Shown piece after piece: positions 1 through 8,490 of a stretch of 64,000 bases of DNA (positions within the stretch are counted from its first letter, which is position 1; each line of letters opens with the position of its first letter). The DNA comes from CAYZWU01 sp964482235. GTDB lineage: Bacteria > Planctomycetota > B15-G4 > CAYZWU01. A model generated the notes under the pieces. It did no database searches, was not told the DNA's origin, and saw nothing but the letters and a program-made list of their open reading frames with translations. The stretch spans positions 49,849-113,848 of the forward strand of contig CAYZWU010000013.1 of the NCBI GenBank assembly GCA_964482235.1, given 5' to 3'. The position numbers were made by a program, and so were the translations under genes.

Positions 1-2020
1 GCGTTGCCATCGGCGTCGCTCTCGTCTCGATCTTCAGATCTTCGAAGACGTGGGGCGGCACCGGTCCATCGTAGCTCGCCGAACGAACCCAGTCGTCCCC
101 GCCTGCCAGGGGGATCTCCGCGCGGATCCAGCCGTACCGGGCCTCGCTGTACGGCAGATCGCCGAGGAGGTTTCTCGGGATGCCACCCAGAGCGGGGACG
201 TAGGACAGGGCCCCGGCTTTCGAGTGGAGGCGCACGATCGGATTCGGGCCCTGGAATCCGTTGTTCGGATTCAGGTAGCCGATCCAGAAGCAGAGGCGCT
301 CCTTCTTCGACAGGTCCCAGCCGGCGTCGCGCGTTTTCGGGAACAGCGCCGCCGTCTCGGCTCCCTTGTACGGATCAGGGCGAAAGAGGATCGACTTCCT
401 TCCCTCGATGGCGCGGCCGCTGTCGGTGATTGCCGCATCTCCCTTGCCGTCGCTGTTCTGTCCCATCGTCCAGCCCCATCGGGAGGCGTTTCTTTCCGTG
501 GCCGGCTCTCCCCTCGTATCGACGGCGTAGAAGTCGATCGAAGCCAGGTCGGACAGGTGGCCGTTGCTCACCGTCAATCCCACCCGGTAGAAGCCGGGTT
601 CGCTGAAAACGCGGCTGACGGTGCGCCCCGAGGCCGCCTCGCCGCCGAGATCCCAGTGGAACTCGAGAGGCCGTCCGCCGGGATCGCGGCTGCGAATCGC
701 CTTGAAGATCACCTTCTTTCCCACGGGCGCCCGGGAGGGGCCGTCGAGGATCGCCTTCGGCGCTTCCACCCCGTCAGGCGCCGGGCCGCACCGCGTCAGG
801 CGGGCCACCTCCTCGATCAGATCCTCTTTCTCGTTGTCCCGTGCCGTGTTCCCGTTGAAGTCGATCCAGTCGGCGAAGCGTGCGAAGAATCCCCACCGGT
901 TGTTCTCGAGGCGGTTTCGCTGAACCACGAGGTGAAACATCTTCCATTTCGCGCCGCGCGTGGCGAGGTCGCCGCGCACCACGATACCGCCGCCGTTGTT
1001 GTGGTGGCAGAAGTTGCCGTCGATTATCGAGTGGCTTCCCGATCCGTGGACGATCACGATGCCGCCGTGATCGAAATCCGACTCCGGCGCGTTGTGGAAT
1101 CCGCCTGGCAGGCCGTTGAAAGCCGCCTCGTTGCCGATCAGCACGGTGCGGTCCGAGCCGCCCAGCCAGAAGCCGTAGCTGCAGTGGTTCGCCCTGTTGT
1201 CGATGTAGGTGTTGCCCGGGCTCCACGCCTCGAAGCCGTTGTTGTTGGCAAAGGAGCAGTCGTTTTCCCGAAAGACGTTGCCCGTGGAGCACCAGCCGTT
1301 GAGCACGCGGATGAAGACGCCGTCGCCGCCGTGGGTGATGTCGTTCCGCTCGAAGCGGTTGTCGTTCGATCCGGACTCGATCAGCACGCAGGTGGAGTCT
1401 CGGGCATGGACCTCGCCGGGCCTGATGCGGAGGCCGTAGGAGAGGTTGTTGTCCGAGACGATGTTGCCGCACGACTCCCAGAGCTTGAGGCAGACGTTCG
1501 AGCAGTGCGAGAAGTCGTTCTTCTCGATTTCCAGGTCGCGGCATTCCCAGAGGTCCAGACCGTTCCAGACGTTGTTCGCCCGGCAATCGCGGATCGACGA
1601 GCGTGCGATCCGTGTCAGGATGATCCCGCCGTTGCGGCGCCCGTCCCCCCAGCCGTACTCGGGATCGTGGTAGTTGCCCGAGAAGTCGCAGTTCTCGATG
1701 ATCCAGCCTTCCCCGTCCTCGGCCCAAAGGCCGATCTCGAAACCGCGGACCTTGACGTTGCGGATCGTCACCCTCGAACAGCCCTCCGCCTTGATCCCGA
1801 TCCCTGCGCGGGCCATCGAGTCGCGGTCGCCCGGCGTGCCCGGTCCCTCGAGGGTGGCGCCGTTGCCGTTCACCGTGATGTTGCTGCCCCGGATGACGAG
1901 CCCGTGCTCGAGCACGGCGTTCTTCTCCAGCGTGACGGACCGCGTGATCACGAGCGGCTCGCCCTCCTCCGGGATCAGGGGTGTTGCCGTGAAGAGTAGA
2001 ATGGCGATCAGTTCCAGCAT
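1..2020 (-). CDS. Secreted right-handed parallel beta-helix protein with PKD-like domain (C-terminus beyond window edge)
   Basis: The frame is open from an ATG at 2018-2020 leftward to the window edge, about 673 codons with no stop, so the C-terminus is missing. A GAGGGAG ribosome site precedes the ATG. The first ~17 residues form a short hydrophobic export signal. Residues ~30-400 are many short Asn/Gly-rich coils (GNGATLEG, NNVWNG, NNNGFEAW, NNGGGIVV), the pattern of right-handed parallel beta-helix (NosD/pectate-lyase-like) proteins. Residues ~420-485 look like a PKD Ig fold (RSRDPGG, FHWDLGG, GFYRVGLTVSNG), and the remainder resembles a carbohydrate-binding beta sandwich. It is probably an extracytoplasmic glycan-binding or glycan-cleaving protein; the substrate cannot be told. 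It is divergent from the ABC operon across a 194-bp gap, which presumably holds both promoters. Confidence 0.8.
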   Translation of the reverse strand, partial: MLELIAILLFTATPLIPEEGEPLVITRSVTLEKNAVLEHGLVIRGSNITVNGNGATLEGPGTPGDRDSMARAGIGIKAEGCSRVTIRNVKVRGFEIGLWAEDGEGWIIENCDFSGNYHDPEYGWGDGRRNGGIILTRIARSSIRDCRANNVWNGLDLWECRDLEIEKNDFSHCSNVCLKLWESCGNIVSDNNLSYGLRIRPGEVHARDSTCVLIESGSNDNRFERNDITHGGDGVFIRVLNGWCSTGNVFRENDCSFANNNGFEAWSPGNTYIDNRANHCSYGFWLGGSDRTVLIGNEAAFNGLPGGFHNAPESDFDHGGIVIVHGSGSHSIIDGNFCHHNNGGGIVVRGDLATRGAKWKMFHLVVQRNRLENNRWGFFARFADWIDFNGNTARDNEKEDLIEEVARLTRCGPAPDGVEAPKAILDGPSRAPVGKKVIFKAIRSRDPGGRPLEFHWDLGGEAASGRTVSRVFSEPGFYRVGLTVSNGHLSDLASIDFYAVDTRGEPATERNASRWGWTMGQNSDGKGDAAITDSGRAIEGRKSILFRPDPYKGAETAALFPKTRDAGWDLSKKERLCFWIGYLNPNNGFQGPNPIVRLHSKAGALSYVPALGGIPRNLLGDLPYSEARYGWIRAEIPLAGGDDWVRSASYDGPVPPHVFEDLKIETRATPMAT

Positions 2021-2214
2021 CTGCAGGCTCCCTCGTTTCTCATGGACACGGCCTGGAAGAAGAAAAACGATGTATCAAATGCGCATCGGGGACACCAGCT
2101 CTTCTTCCCGCCTCATGGGAGGACCGGCAATGAAATTTCGGGACCGGGATTGAAAAAAGAGTCTGAAATGGGAGACTCGGGAGATTGTTTTCGTAGGTAT
2201 CTTTCGGTCAAGAC

Positions 2215-3102
2215 ATGAATGCAATCATAACCTGCAAAGGCCTCAGCCACAGCTACGGACGGAAAGAGGTCCTGAAGAACATCGACTTCGAGGTTCAGAG
2301 CGGCCGTATCTTCGGCCTGCTCGGCAAGAACGGGGCCGGCAAGACGACCACGATCAACATCCTGATGGGATTCCTTCAGCCCACGAGCGGCGACTGCAGC
2401 ATCTTCGGCGAGCCCTCCCACGACATCACCCCGGAAACGCGGAAGAGGATCGGTCTGCTTCACGAGGGGCATCTCCAGTACGATTTCATGAGCATCAGGC
2501 AGGTGGAGCGCTTCTACTCCGGTTTCTACGACCGATGGAAGAGCGACGTCTACTACTCGCTGATGGACAGGATGGACGTGTCCCGCGACCGGAAGCTCTT
2601 TCGTCTCTCCTGCGGCCAGCGCTCCCAGGTGGCGCTCGGCCTGATCCTGGCCCAGGATCCCGACCTGATGATCCTGGACGACTACTCCATGGGGCTCGAC
2701 GCGGGCTACAGGCGGCTCTTCCTCGATTTCCTCCGCGATTTCGTGAAGGACTCGGGGCGGACCGTTCTTGTCACGTCGCACATCGTGCAGGACCTGGAGA
2801 AGTTCGTGGACGACCTCATCATCCTCGACAAGGGCGAGGTGAAGGTGCAGACCACACTCGACGCCTTTCTTTCCGGCCTGCATCAGTACCGGTTCACCGT
2901 CTCCGGTGACCGGGCGGGCCTGGAGTGCGACGACGTGGTGAGGAACTTCGACATCGTGGGGGAGGAGGCTTTTGTCTTCACCTTCGAGGATCTGCCTGCC
3001 CTGAAGAAGCATCTCGTCGAGAAAGGGGTTTCCTGCGACGACATCGCTCCGGAGCCCATGACACTGGAAGAGGCTTTCATCGGCGTGACGGGGAAATACT
3101 GA
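2215..3102 (+). CDS. ABC transporter ATP-binding protein
   Basis: A 295-residue nucleotide-binding subunit that would power the membrane protein encoded 1 bp downstream. Seen: Walker A GKNGAGKTT at 37-45, an ABC signature read as LSCGQ (usually LSGGQ) at 131-135, Walker B LMILDD at 151-156, a D-loop-like SMGLD, and a switch His in VTSHIV near 187. The residue after the Walker B Asp is Asp156 where most ATPases have the catalytic Glu, so turnover may be slow or atypical. A C-terminal extension of ~80 residues is typical of YtrB/CcmA-type exporter ATPases. The ATG at 2215 has only a weak ribosome site. First gene of an operon with 3104-3772 and 3772-5016. The cargo is unknown; export of a lipid, peptide or drug, or a regulatory role, is possible. 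Confidence 0.9.
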   Translation: MNAIITCKGLSHSYGRKEVLKNIDFEVQSGRIFGLLGKNGAGKTTTINILMGFLQPTSGDCSIFGEPSHDITPETRKRIGLLHEGHLQYDFMSIRQVERFYSGFYDRWKSDVYYSLMDRMDVSRDRKLFRLSCGQRSQVALGLILAQDPDLMILDDYSMGLDAGYRRLFLDFLRDFVKDSGRTVLVTSHIVQDLEKFVDDLIILDKGEVKVQTTLDAFLSGLHQYRFTVSGDRAGLECDDVVRNFDIVGEEAFVFTFEDLPALKKHLVEKGVSCDDIAPEPMTLEEAFIGVTGKY

Positions 3103-3103
3103 G

Positions 3104-3772
3104 ATGTACCGCGCCCTCTTGTACAAGGAATGGATCAAGCTCAGGTGGGTGTTTCTCCTCCTCTGCGGGATCGGCCTCTGGACCGTTGTCGATCTACTTC
3201 TTTCCGTGCGGGAGTATTTCGAGTTCATGAAACCCGTCGAGGTGTGGGAGGTCGCGATCCGCAAGAAGTTCCTCATCTATTCCGGGATGAAGTACGTTCC
3301 CCTGATCGCCGGCGTCGGAATCGCCCTGGTCCAGTTCATCCCCGAGACGCGGAAGAGACGGCTCAGGCTGCTCTTCCACATCCCCCTCAGCCACAACAGG
3401 TCGCTCTACTTCATGATGGCCGTGGGGCTCGGCTTCACCCTCTCGGTGATCGCGCTGAACGCGCTGGGGCTCGTGGCGATCCTGCCGGCCTACTATCCAC
3501 CCGAACTGGTGCGAAGCGCCCTTCTCACAGCGGCTCCCTGGTTCCTGGCAGGCATCGCAGCCTACTTCGCCACCGTTCTCGTCGTGGTGGAGCCGGTCTG
3601 GTGGCGGCGTGTGGGCTATGCCTTTCTCTCGTACCTGGTGATCATGCTCTGCTACAACGGGAGCGGCTACGACACCTATGCCCATTCCCTCTGGAAGTAC
3701 GCTCTCCTGATCTCTCTCTACTTCTTCACCGTGATCCTGCCGGCCTTCCGGTTCAAGCGAGGGCTCTACTGA
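3104..3772 (+). CDS. ABC transporter permease-like integral membrane protein
   Basis: A 222-residue protein starting 1 bp after the ATPase stop, so translation is probably coupled. Hydropathy read by eye gives about six membrane segments (near residues 15-33, 60-78, 100-125, 138-162, 168-185 and 195-215), with charged loops such as ETRKRRLRLLFHIPLSH between the second and third. The LLFHIPLS stretch resembles ABC-2-type exporter subunits that act with YtrB-like ATPases. No assigned family motif is seen. The adjacent ATPase implies it forms the transmembrane channel, possibly as a homodimer or with the next gene product. Confidence 0.75.
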   Translation: MYRALLYKEWIKLRWVFLLLCGIGLWTVVDLLLSVREYFEFMKPVEVWEVAIRKKFLIYSGMKYVPLIAGVGIALVQFIPETRKRRLRLLFHIPLSHNRSLYFMMAVGLGFTLSVIALNALGLVAILPAYYPPELVRSALLTAAPWFLAGIAAYFATVLVVVEPVWWRRVGYAFLSYLVIMLCYNGSGYDTYAHSLWKYALLISLYFFTVILPAFRFKRGLY

Positions 3773-5016
3773 TGCTCCGGCTGTCGCGATTCTGCCTGAT
3801 CCTCCTGGCCGCGGCCTCCCTGGCCGCGTTCCTGCCGGAGCTGTTCTGGAAGGCCTTCGACCAGAAGATCAGGAAGCCGTTCCTGCTCTACAGCCCGGTC
3901 GCCGAGCGCTTCCTCTACCGGAGCTCCGACGATTTCGGTCAGGCCTCCTTCCGCGACGAGGAAGGACGGGATTACAGCCGAAAGGAGTGGGAGACTCTCC
4001 TGCCTTTCTTCTACTACAGGGACCTGAAGAAGTGGGGGATCCTGCCCGAGAGCGTGGGCGGCTTCCCGATGGATTGCGACGGAATCCGTGCCGAGACCCA
4101 GGTCGTCACAGTCAATCCCTACTATCTGGCGAACCCGCAGATCGACCTCTATCCTCTCTTCGAGTCGAAGTCGGAGTTCACCGACCTGGAGTTTCCCGAC
4201 GAGATGTTCCGGATCGACGACAGGATGGAGTTCATCTCCTCTTCGACCAACAGGGTGATCGAGGAGCAGTCGGCCGCGTTCACCGGGAAGCTCGAAGAGG
4301 AAGGTTTCCGGTTCCCGGCCCGTTACATCGCCGGCAATCCCACGACACGGAAATCCTTCGACGAGGGCTACTTCGTCCTGGACGACGGCGGCATGCTCTT
4401 TCACGTCAAGAAGGTCGAGGGCGAGCCGTTCTGCGTCAGGACGGGCTTGACACCGCCGGGCGGCATCCTCTACATGGGCGTCAGGGAGAATGCGCGCAAG
4501 GAGTTCTACGGGGTCATGATCTGCGGCGACGGCGGGGCCTACCTTCTTAGTTATAGCGGTTACGGCCTGATCAAGCTGCCCCTCGAGCATTACGATCCCC
4601 GCAACTTCAAGCTCCGGATGATCACCGATCCCTTCTACAGGACGATCACCTACTGGGATCCCGACGGCGACACCATTCACTGCCTGGCCACGGATCGCGA
4701 CTACGCCGTGCTGAGGGAATACGATTTTCCCCTGGAGAAGAGCCGCCTCCTTGCTGCAGAATCGGTGTTCCGCCTGATCTTTCCCTTTGCCATCGATACG
4801 CAGGACCAGAAGAGCAACTACGTGCTCTTCCGCTTCCGGTTCAGCGGGTGGTCCTGCCTGGCCGGCATCGCGATCTCGCTGCTCATCGCGGCGATCGCGG
4901 CAAGGGTCAGGTCCATGGCCCTGCGCCGGTGCCTCGACGACCTCGTTGTCGTGGCGCTCACCGGTCCATACGGGTTGCTGGCCGTTCTTCTCGTGGGAAG
5001 GATGAAGAACAGCTGA
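3772..5016 (+). CDS. Membrane-anchored protein of ABC operon, DUF4857-like
   Basis: A 414-residue protein whose ATG shares its first base with the TGA of the preceding gene (TGATG at 3770-3774), so it is translationally coupled. It has an N-terminal hydrophobic segment (residues 5-24), a large extracytoplasmic domain, and two C-terminal hydrophobic segments near 357-375 and 387-405. The early motif KIRKPFLLYSPVAERF and the ATPase-permease-this gene order recall DUF4857 proteins found in Bacteroidota ABC operons; that assignment is from memory and unverified. The outer domain is rich in Tyr/Phe/Asp and may be a propeller-like sensor or adaptor. Function unknown. Confidence 0.65.
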   Translation: MLRLSRFCLILLAAASLAAFLPELFWKAFDQKIRKPFLLYSPVAERFLYRSSDDFGQASFRDEEGRDYSRKEWETLLPFFYYRDLKKWGILPESVGGFPMDCDGIRAETQVVTVNPYYLANPQIDLYPLFESKSEFTDLEFPDEMFRIDDRMEFISSSTNRVIEEQSAAFTGKLEEEGFRFPARYIAGNPTTRKSFDEGYFVLDDGGMLFHVKKVEGEPFCVRTGLTPPGGILYMGVRENARKEFYGVMICGDGGAYLLSYSGYGLIKLPLEHYDPRNFKLRMITDPFYRTITYWDPDGDTIHCLATDRDYAVLREYDFPLEKSRLLAAESVFRLIFPFAIDTQDQKSNYVLFRFRFSGWSCLAGIAISLLIAAIAARVRSMALRRCLDDLVVVALTGPYGLLAVLLVGRMKNS

Positions 5017-5066
5017 CCGGAAATTAGATATTGTTCCAACTGATAGAATGATTTTCGAGGTGCACG

Positions 5067-6332
5067 ATGCGTGAGAAGGTGAGTCGAAGGTCGTTTTTGA
5101 AAAGAACCGCCTCCCTGTCGGCCGGACTGGCGGCGCCGGTCTTCGTCCCAGCGGCGGCGCTCGGCTCCGGGTGGAAGCTTTCCCCGTCGGAACGGATCAC
5201 TCTCGGATTCATCGGCGTGGGGGGGATGGGGTCGGCCCACCTCAACGGCTTCCTGGGCAACAGCAGGGTGGAGGTCGTGGCGGTCTGCGACGTGGACAAG
5301 GGGCGGCGCGAGGCGGCGCAGCAGCGCGTGGGGCGGGGATGCGCCGCATTCAACGATTACAGGGAGCTTCTCGCCCGGGATGATATCGATGCCGTGGTGA
5401 TAGCCACGCCGGACCACTGGCACACCCTGAACTCGATCCACGCCTGCCAGGCGGGCAAGGACATCTATTGCGAGAAGCCGCTCACCCTGACGATCGAGGA
5501 GGCCCTGAAGCTGGAGAAGACGGTCAGGCAGTACGGCCGCGTCTTCCAGACCGGCAGCCAGCAGCGGTCGGGCGGCGAATTCCATCGCGCCTGCTCCCTC
5601 GTGCGGAACGGCTGCATCGGCGAGGTGAAGGCCGCATACGTGGGTATCGGCGCCGGGCCGGACGGCGACTGGGTGCCTGACGAGGAGCCGCCGCCCGGCC
5701 TCGACTGGGATCTCTGGCTCGGGCCGGCGCCGCGCGTCCCCTTCAACCGTCTCCGCCACCCCTACAACTTCCGCTGGTTCTTCGACTACTCCGGCGGAAA
5801 GATGACCGACTGGGGTGCGCACCACAACGACATCGTGCAGTGGGGTTACGGCATGGACGGGAGCGGCCCCGTTCTCATCGAGGGCCGGGGCACCTTTCCC
5901 ACCCGCGGGGTCTACACCACGGCCGTGGACTTCGAAGTGACGTACGAGTACGCAAACGGCCTTCGCGCCGTCTGCAGGAGTCAGGGCCGCGGGGTGAAGT
6001 TCGAGGGAACGGAAGGCTGGGTCCACGTCGATCGCGGCTTCCTCCAGACCGAGCCGGCGTCGCTCAAGGCGATACCGCTGGCCTCGCTCGACACCAAGCT
6101 CTTCCGCAGCCCGGGACACCGCGACAACTGGCTCGACTGCATTCGCACCAGGGAGCGGCCGAACTGCGACGTGGCGATCGGCGCCTCGTCGGTGATCCTC
6201 TGCCATCTCAACAACATCGCGCTCAGGACGGGCCGGAAGCTTCGCTGGGATCCGGTGAAGCACGAGTTCCTCGATGACGTGGAAGCGAACCGTTTTGTCA
6301 GGAAGCCTTACCGCGCCCCGTGGCATCTTTAG
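5067..6332 (+). CDS. Tat-exported Gfo/Idh/MocA family oxidoreductase
   Basis: A 421-residue NAD(P)-dependent sugar dehydrogenase/oxidoreductase. The N-terminus carries a twin-arginine signal, SRRSFLK, followed by a hydrophobic stretch, predicting folded export with bound cofactor. The Rossmann motif GFIGVGGMGSAH lies near residues 49-60, the family motif CEKPLT near 136-141, and the C-terminal domain has GGKMTDWGAHHNDIVQWG with the usual catalytic-region His residues. Such secreted members are common in Planctomycetota and Lentisphaerota next to glycan genes. An AGG-like ribosome site (cgaggtgcacg) precedes the ATG at 5067. It is followed 9 bp downstream by the HEAT-repeat gene and may be co-transcribed with it. 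The substrate is unknown, probably a sugar acid or aminosugar derivative. Confidence 0.9.
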   Translation: MREKVSRRSFLKRTASLSAGLAAPVFVPAAALGSGWKLSPSERITLGFIGVGGMGSAHLNGFLGNSRVEVVAVCDVDKGRREAAQQRVGRGCAAFNDYRELLARDDIDAVVIATPDHWHTLNSIHACQAGKDIYCEKPLTLTIEEALKLEKTVRQYGRVFQTGSQQRSGGEFHRACSLVRNGCIGEVKAAYVGIGAGPDGDWVPDEEPPPGLDWDLWLGPAPRVPFNRLRHPYNFRWFFDYSGGKMTDWGAHHNDIVQWGYGMDGSGPVLIEGRGTFPTRGVYTTAVDFEVTYEYANGLRAVCRSQGRGVKFEGTEGWVHVDRGFLQTEPASLKAIPLASLDTKLFRSPGHRDNWLDCIRTRERPNCDVAIGASSVILCHLNNIALRTGRKLRWDPVKHEFLDDVEANRFVRKPYRAPWHL

Positions 6333-6341
6333 GAGGTTGAC

Positions 6342-8429
6342 ATGCTGCGCGCTGTTGCCATCTCAATCGTTTCTTTGCTGATCGCTGTCTCCGTCCCTGC
6401 CGCGACCCGGGCGGACGAGATCGACGACCTCCTCGAGAGCCTGTCCAGCGCGGACCGGGGAGTGCGCGAGAAGGCGGCCTCCGAGCTGGCCCTTCTCGGG
6501 CCTGAGGTCTTGAAGCCCCTTCTTCGCACCGCGGTCGGGGAGGACCACAGGGCTGCCGCCGGCGCCCGCGTGGCGCTCGAGCTCCTCGTCCACCAGTCGG
6601 CTCGACCGGGAAGGGAGCGGGAGCGCGAGACCGTTGCCGCGGCCCTGCTGGCCGAGATTTCGGGATCGTGGCCGATCGAGGAGCGGAAACGGCTCCTCTG
6701 GCTCCTGTCCTTCGTCGGCGGCGATTCCAGCGTGCCGGCCCTGTCCGGCCTTCTTGCGGACCGCGACCTGGGAGAGATGGCGCTTTTCGCCCTGAGCAGG
6801 ATTCCCGGCGACGACTCTTGTGCCGCTCTGGAGAAGGCGCTTGCCGCGGCGCCGGCCGAGCGCTGCCAGGGGTTGTTGCACGCAGTGGCTGAACGGGGCC
6901 GCCCGGCCTCGGCCGCAAGAGTGGCTCCCTTTCTCACCCACGACGATTCCGTGGTGAGGATTGCCGCCGTCGAGGCGCTCGGCAGGATCCCCGAGCCGGG
7001 CTCGGCCGAAACCCTCTGGAAGATCGTGCGTGGCGGAGAAGGACCGGAACCGCGCCGTGCCGCCGCTGCCTCCCTCGATCTGGCCGACACTCTCCTCGCA
7101 GCCGGATTCAGGAATGAGGCTGCCGATATCTTTGCCCGCTTCTGTCTCGACGGACAGGATGTCCATCAGAGATGCGCCGGCCTGACCGGGTTGTCCCGGG
7201 TGAAGGGGGCGGAGATGATCCCCATGCTCGCCAGCTTCATCCAGCTCGACATTCCTGAATTGTCCGGTACGGCGGTGGACATCCTTTCCCGGATGGAGGG
7301 CGCGGCAGTCGAAGCCGTCCTGGCCGACCTGGTCTCCACCGCTGCCGGGGATACGGGCATCCACCTGATCTATGCCGTGAACCGCCGTTCCGGCACAAGG
7401 GCCTGGTCTCTCCTGCAAAAGGGCCTGAAGTCGCCCGATTCCGGCGTCCGGATCGCCGTCCTCGGTCTGCTCGGCGACAGCGGGAAGGCGGAGGCGCTCG
7501 ATGCGGTGCTGCCCCTGACGAAGGACGCCGGGAGCGACACCCGGGCTGCCGCTGTTCGCGCCTGCATCCGGATCGGAGAGGGCGTTGCGGCCAGGGACAG
7601 GAAGAAAGCGTTCGAGATCATTCGAGGCGCCCTCGAAGCGGCGGAGGCCGACGGGGAGAAGACGGCGGCTCTGAGGAGCCTGGGGGCGCTGGGCGACGAG
7701 GCCGCCGTCCCGGTCCTCGAGCGCTATCTCGAGGAGAAGAGTCATGCCGTCAGCCAGGCTGCCCTCAGGGCGATGGCTCCCCTGGCCCGGCAGATCGCAC
7801 GATCGAAGGAGGGCCGCCGCCAGGCGGTCGGCCTTCTTCGCACCGTTGTCGGGAAGGCGGACGATCCCGGCGTGGTGCAGGATGCTGCCCTGATCCTTCG
7901 CGATCTCGGCGTCGACGTCGATGTCCCGGTGCGGAAAGGCTATGTGAAGCACTTCTCGCTGCTCGGCCCCTTGCCGGACCGCAGCGAGCTGATCGGGAAC
8001 GATCCGGTGCCTGTCGACGGTCCGATCGACTTGAGGAAAAAGGTGACCCACAAGGGCCGGGAGTATGCCTGGATACCCCATCAGCTCCTCCACATCCGCG
8101 GCAAGCTCGACCTCATCGCCGTCGTGGCCGACCAGGACAACGTCGGCGTCTACGCCTATGCCGAGGTGAAGAGCGAAAACGAATGCGAGGCCTGCTTCAA
8201 GATCGGCAGCGACGACGACGTCTTCTGCTGGCTCAACAACGAGCTGGTTCACAGCTTCCAGGGCGGGCGCGGCTGGTCCGCTGATCAGGACTCCGTCGAT
8301 GTGCATCTCAGGTCGGGAACGAACAGGATCCTCCTGAAGGTGCTCAACGGCGGCGGCGACTGGGCTGTCAGCCTCAGGATCACCGACAGGGACGGCACGC
8401 CGCTCGACGTGAAGCAGCGCCGCCCCTGA
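6342..8429 (+). CDS. Secreted HEAT-repeat protein with C-terminal PA14-like domain
   Basis: A 695-residue protein with a clear signal peptide (residues 1-24, ending AATRA) and a strong AGGAGG site 5' of the ATG. Residues ~30-510 are about a dozen HEAT/PBS-lyase-like helical repeats (recurring patterns like VRIAAVEALGRI and VRIAVLGLLGDS). Residues ~520-690 form a beta-rich domain (GSDDDVFCWLNNELVHSFQGGRGW, followed by NRILLKVLNGGGDWAVSLRI) resembling the PA14/NPCBM-like ligand-binding modules that planctomycete-type secreted proteins carry at their C-termini. Likely an extracytoplasmic scaffold or binding protein. The 9-bp gap to the oxidoreductase suggests one transcript. No catalytic motif was seen. 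Confidence 0.8.
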   Translation: MLRAVAISIVSLLIAVSVPAATRADEIDDLLESLSSADRGVREKAASELALLGPEVLKPLLRTAVGEDHRAAAGARVALELLVHQSARPGRERERETVAAALLAEISGSWPIEERKRLLWLLSFVGGDSSVPALSGLLADRDLGEMALFALSRIPGDDSCAALEKALAAAPAERCQGLLHAVAERGRPASAARVAPFLTHDDSVVRIAAVEALGRIPEPGSAETLWKIVRGGEGPEPRRAAAASLDLADTLLAAGFRNEAADIFARFCLDGQDVHQRCAGLTGLSRVKGAEMIPMLASFIQLDIPELSGTAVDILSRMEGAAVEAVLADLVSTAAGDTGIHLIYAVNRRSGTRAWSLLQKGLKSPDSGVRIAVLGLLGDSGKAEALDAVLPLTKDAGSDTRAAAVRACIRIGEGVAARDRKKAFEIIRGALEAAEADGEKTAALRSLGALGDEAAVPVLERYLEEKSHAVSQAALRAMAPLARQIARSKEGRRQAVGLLRTVVGKADDPGVVQDAALILRDLGVDVDVPVRKGYVKHFSLLGPLPDRSELIGNDPVPVDGPIDLRKKVTHKGREYAWIPHQLLHIRGKLDLIAVVADQDNVGVYAYAEVKSENECEACFKIGSDDDVFCWLNNELVHSFQGGRGWSADQDSVDVHLRSGTNRILLKVLNGGGDWAVSLRITDRDGTPLDVKQRRP

Positions 8430-8490
8430 TCGCGGCAGGGCCTGGAAGCGGCTGAGGGAATTCGCCGGTCTAACTTCGCGGGGTGACGTC

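Noticed and set aside
50..1999. Long plus-strand open frame of about 649 codons
   Set aside because: It is a shadow of the minus-strand beta-helix gene: high GC leaves its antisense frame open, and its product is Val/Arg/Ala-rich without domains, while the minus frame has clear beta-helix and PKD patterns.
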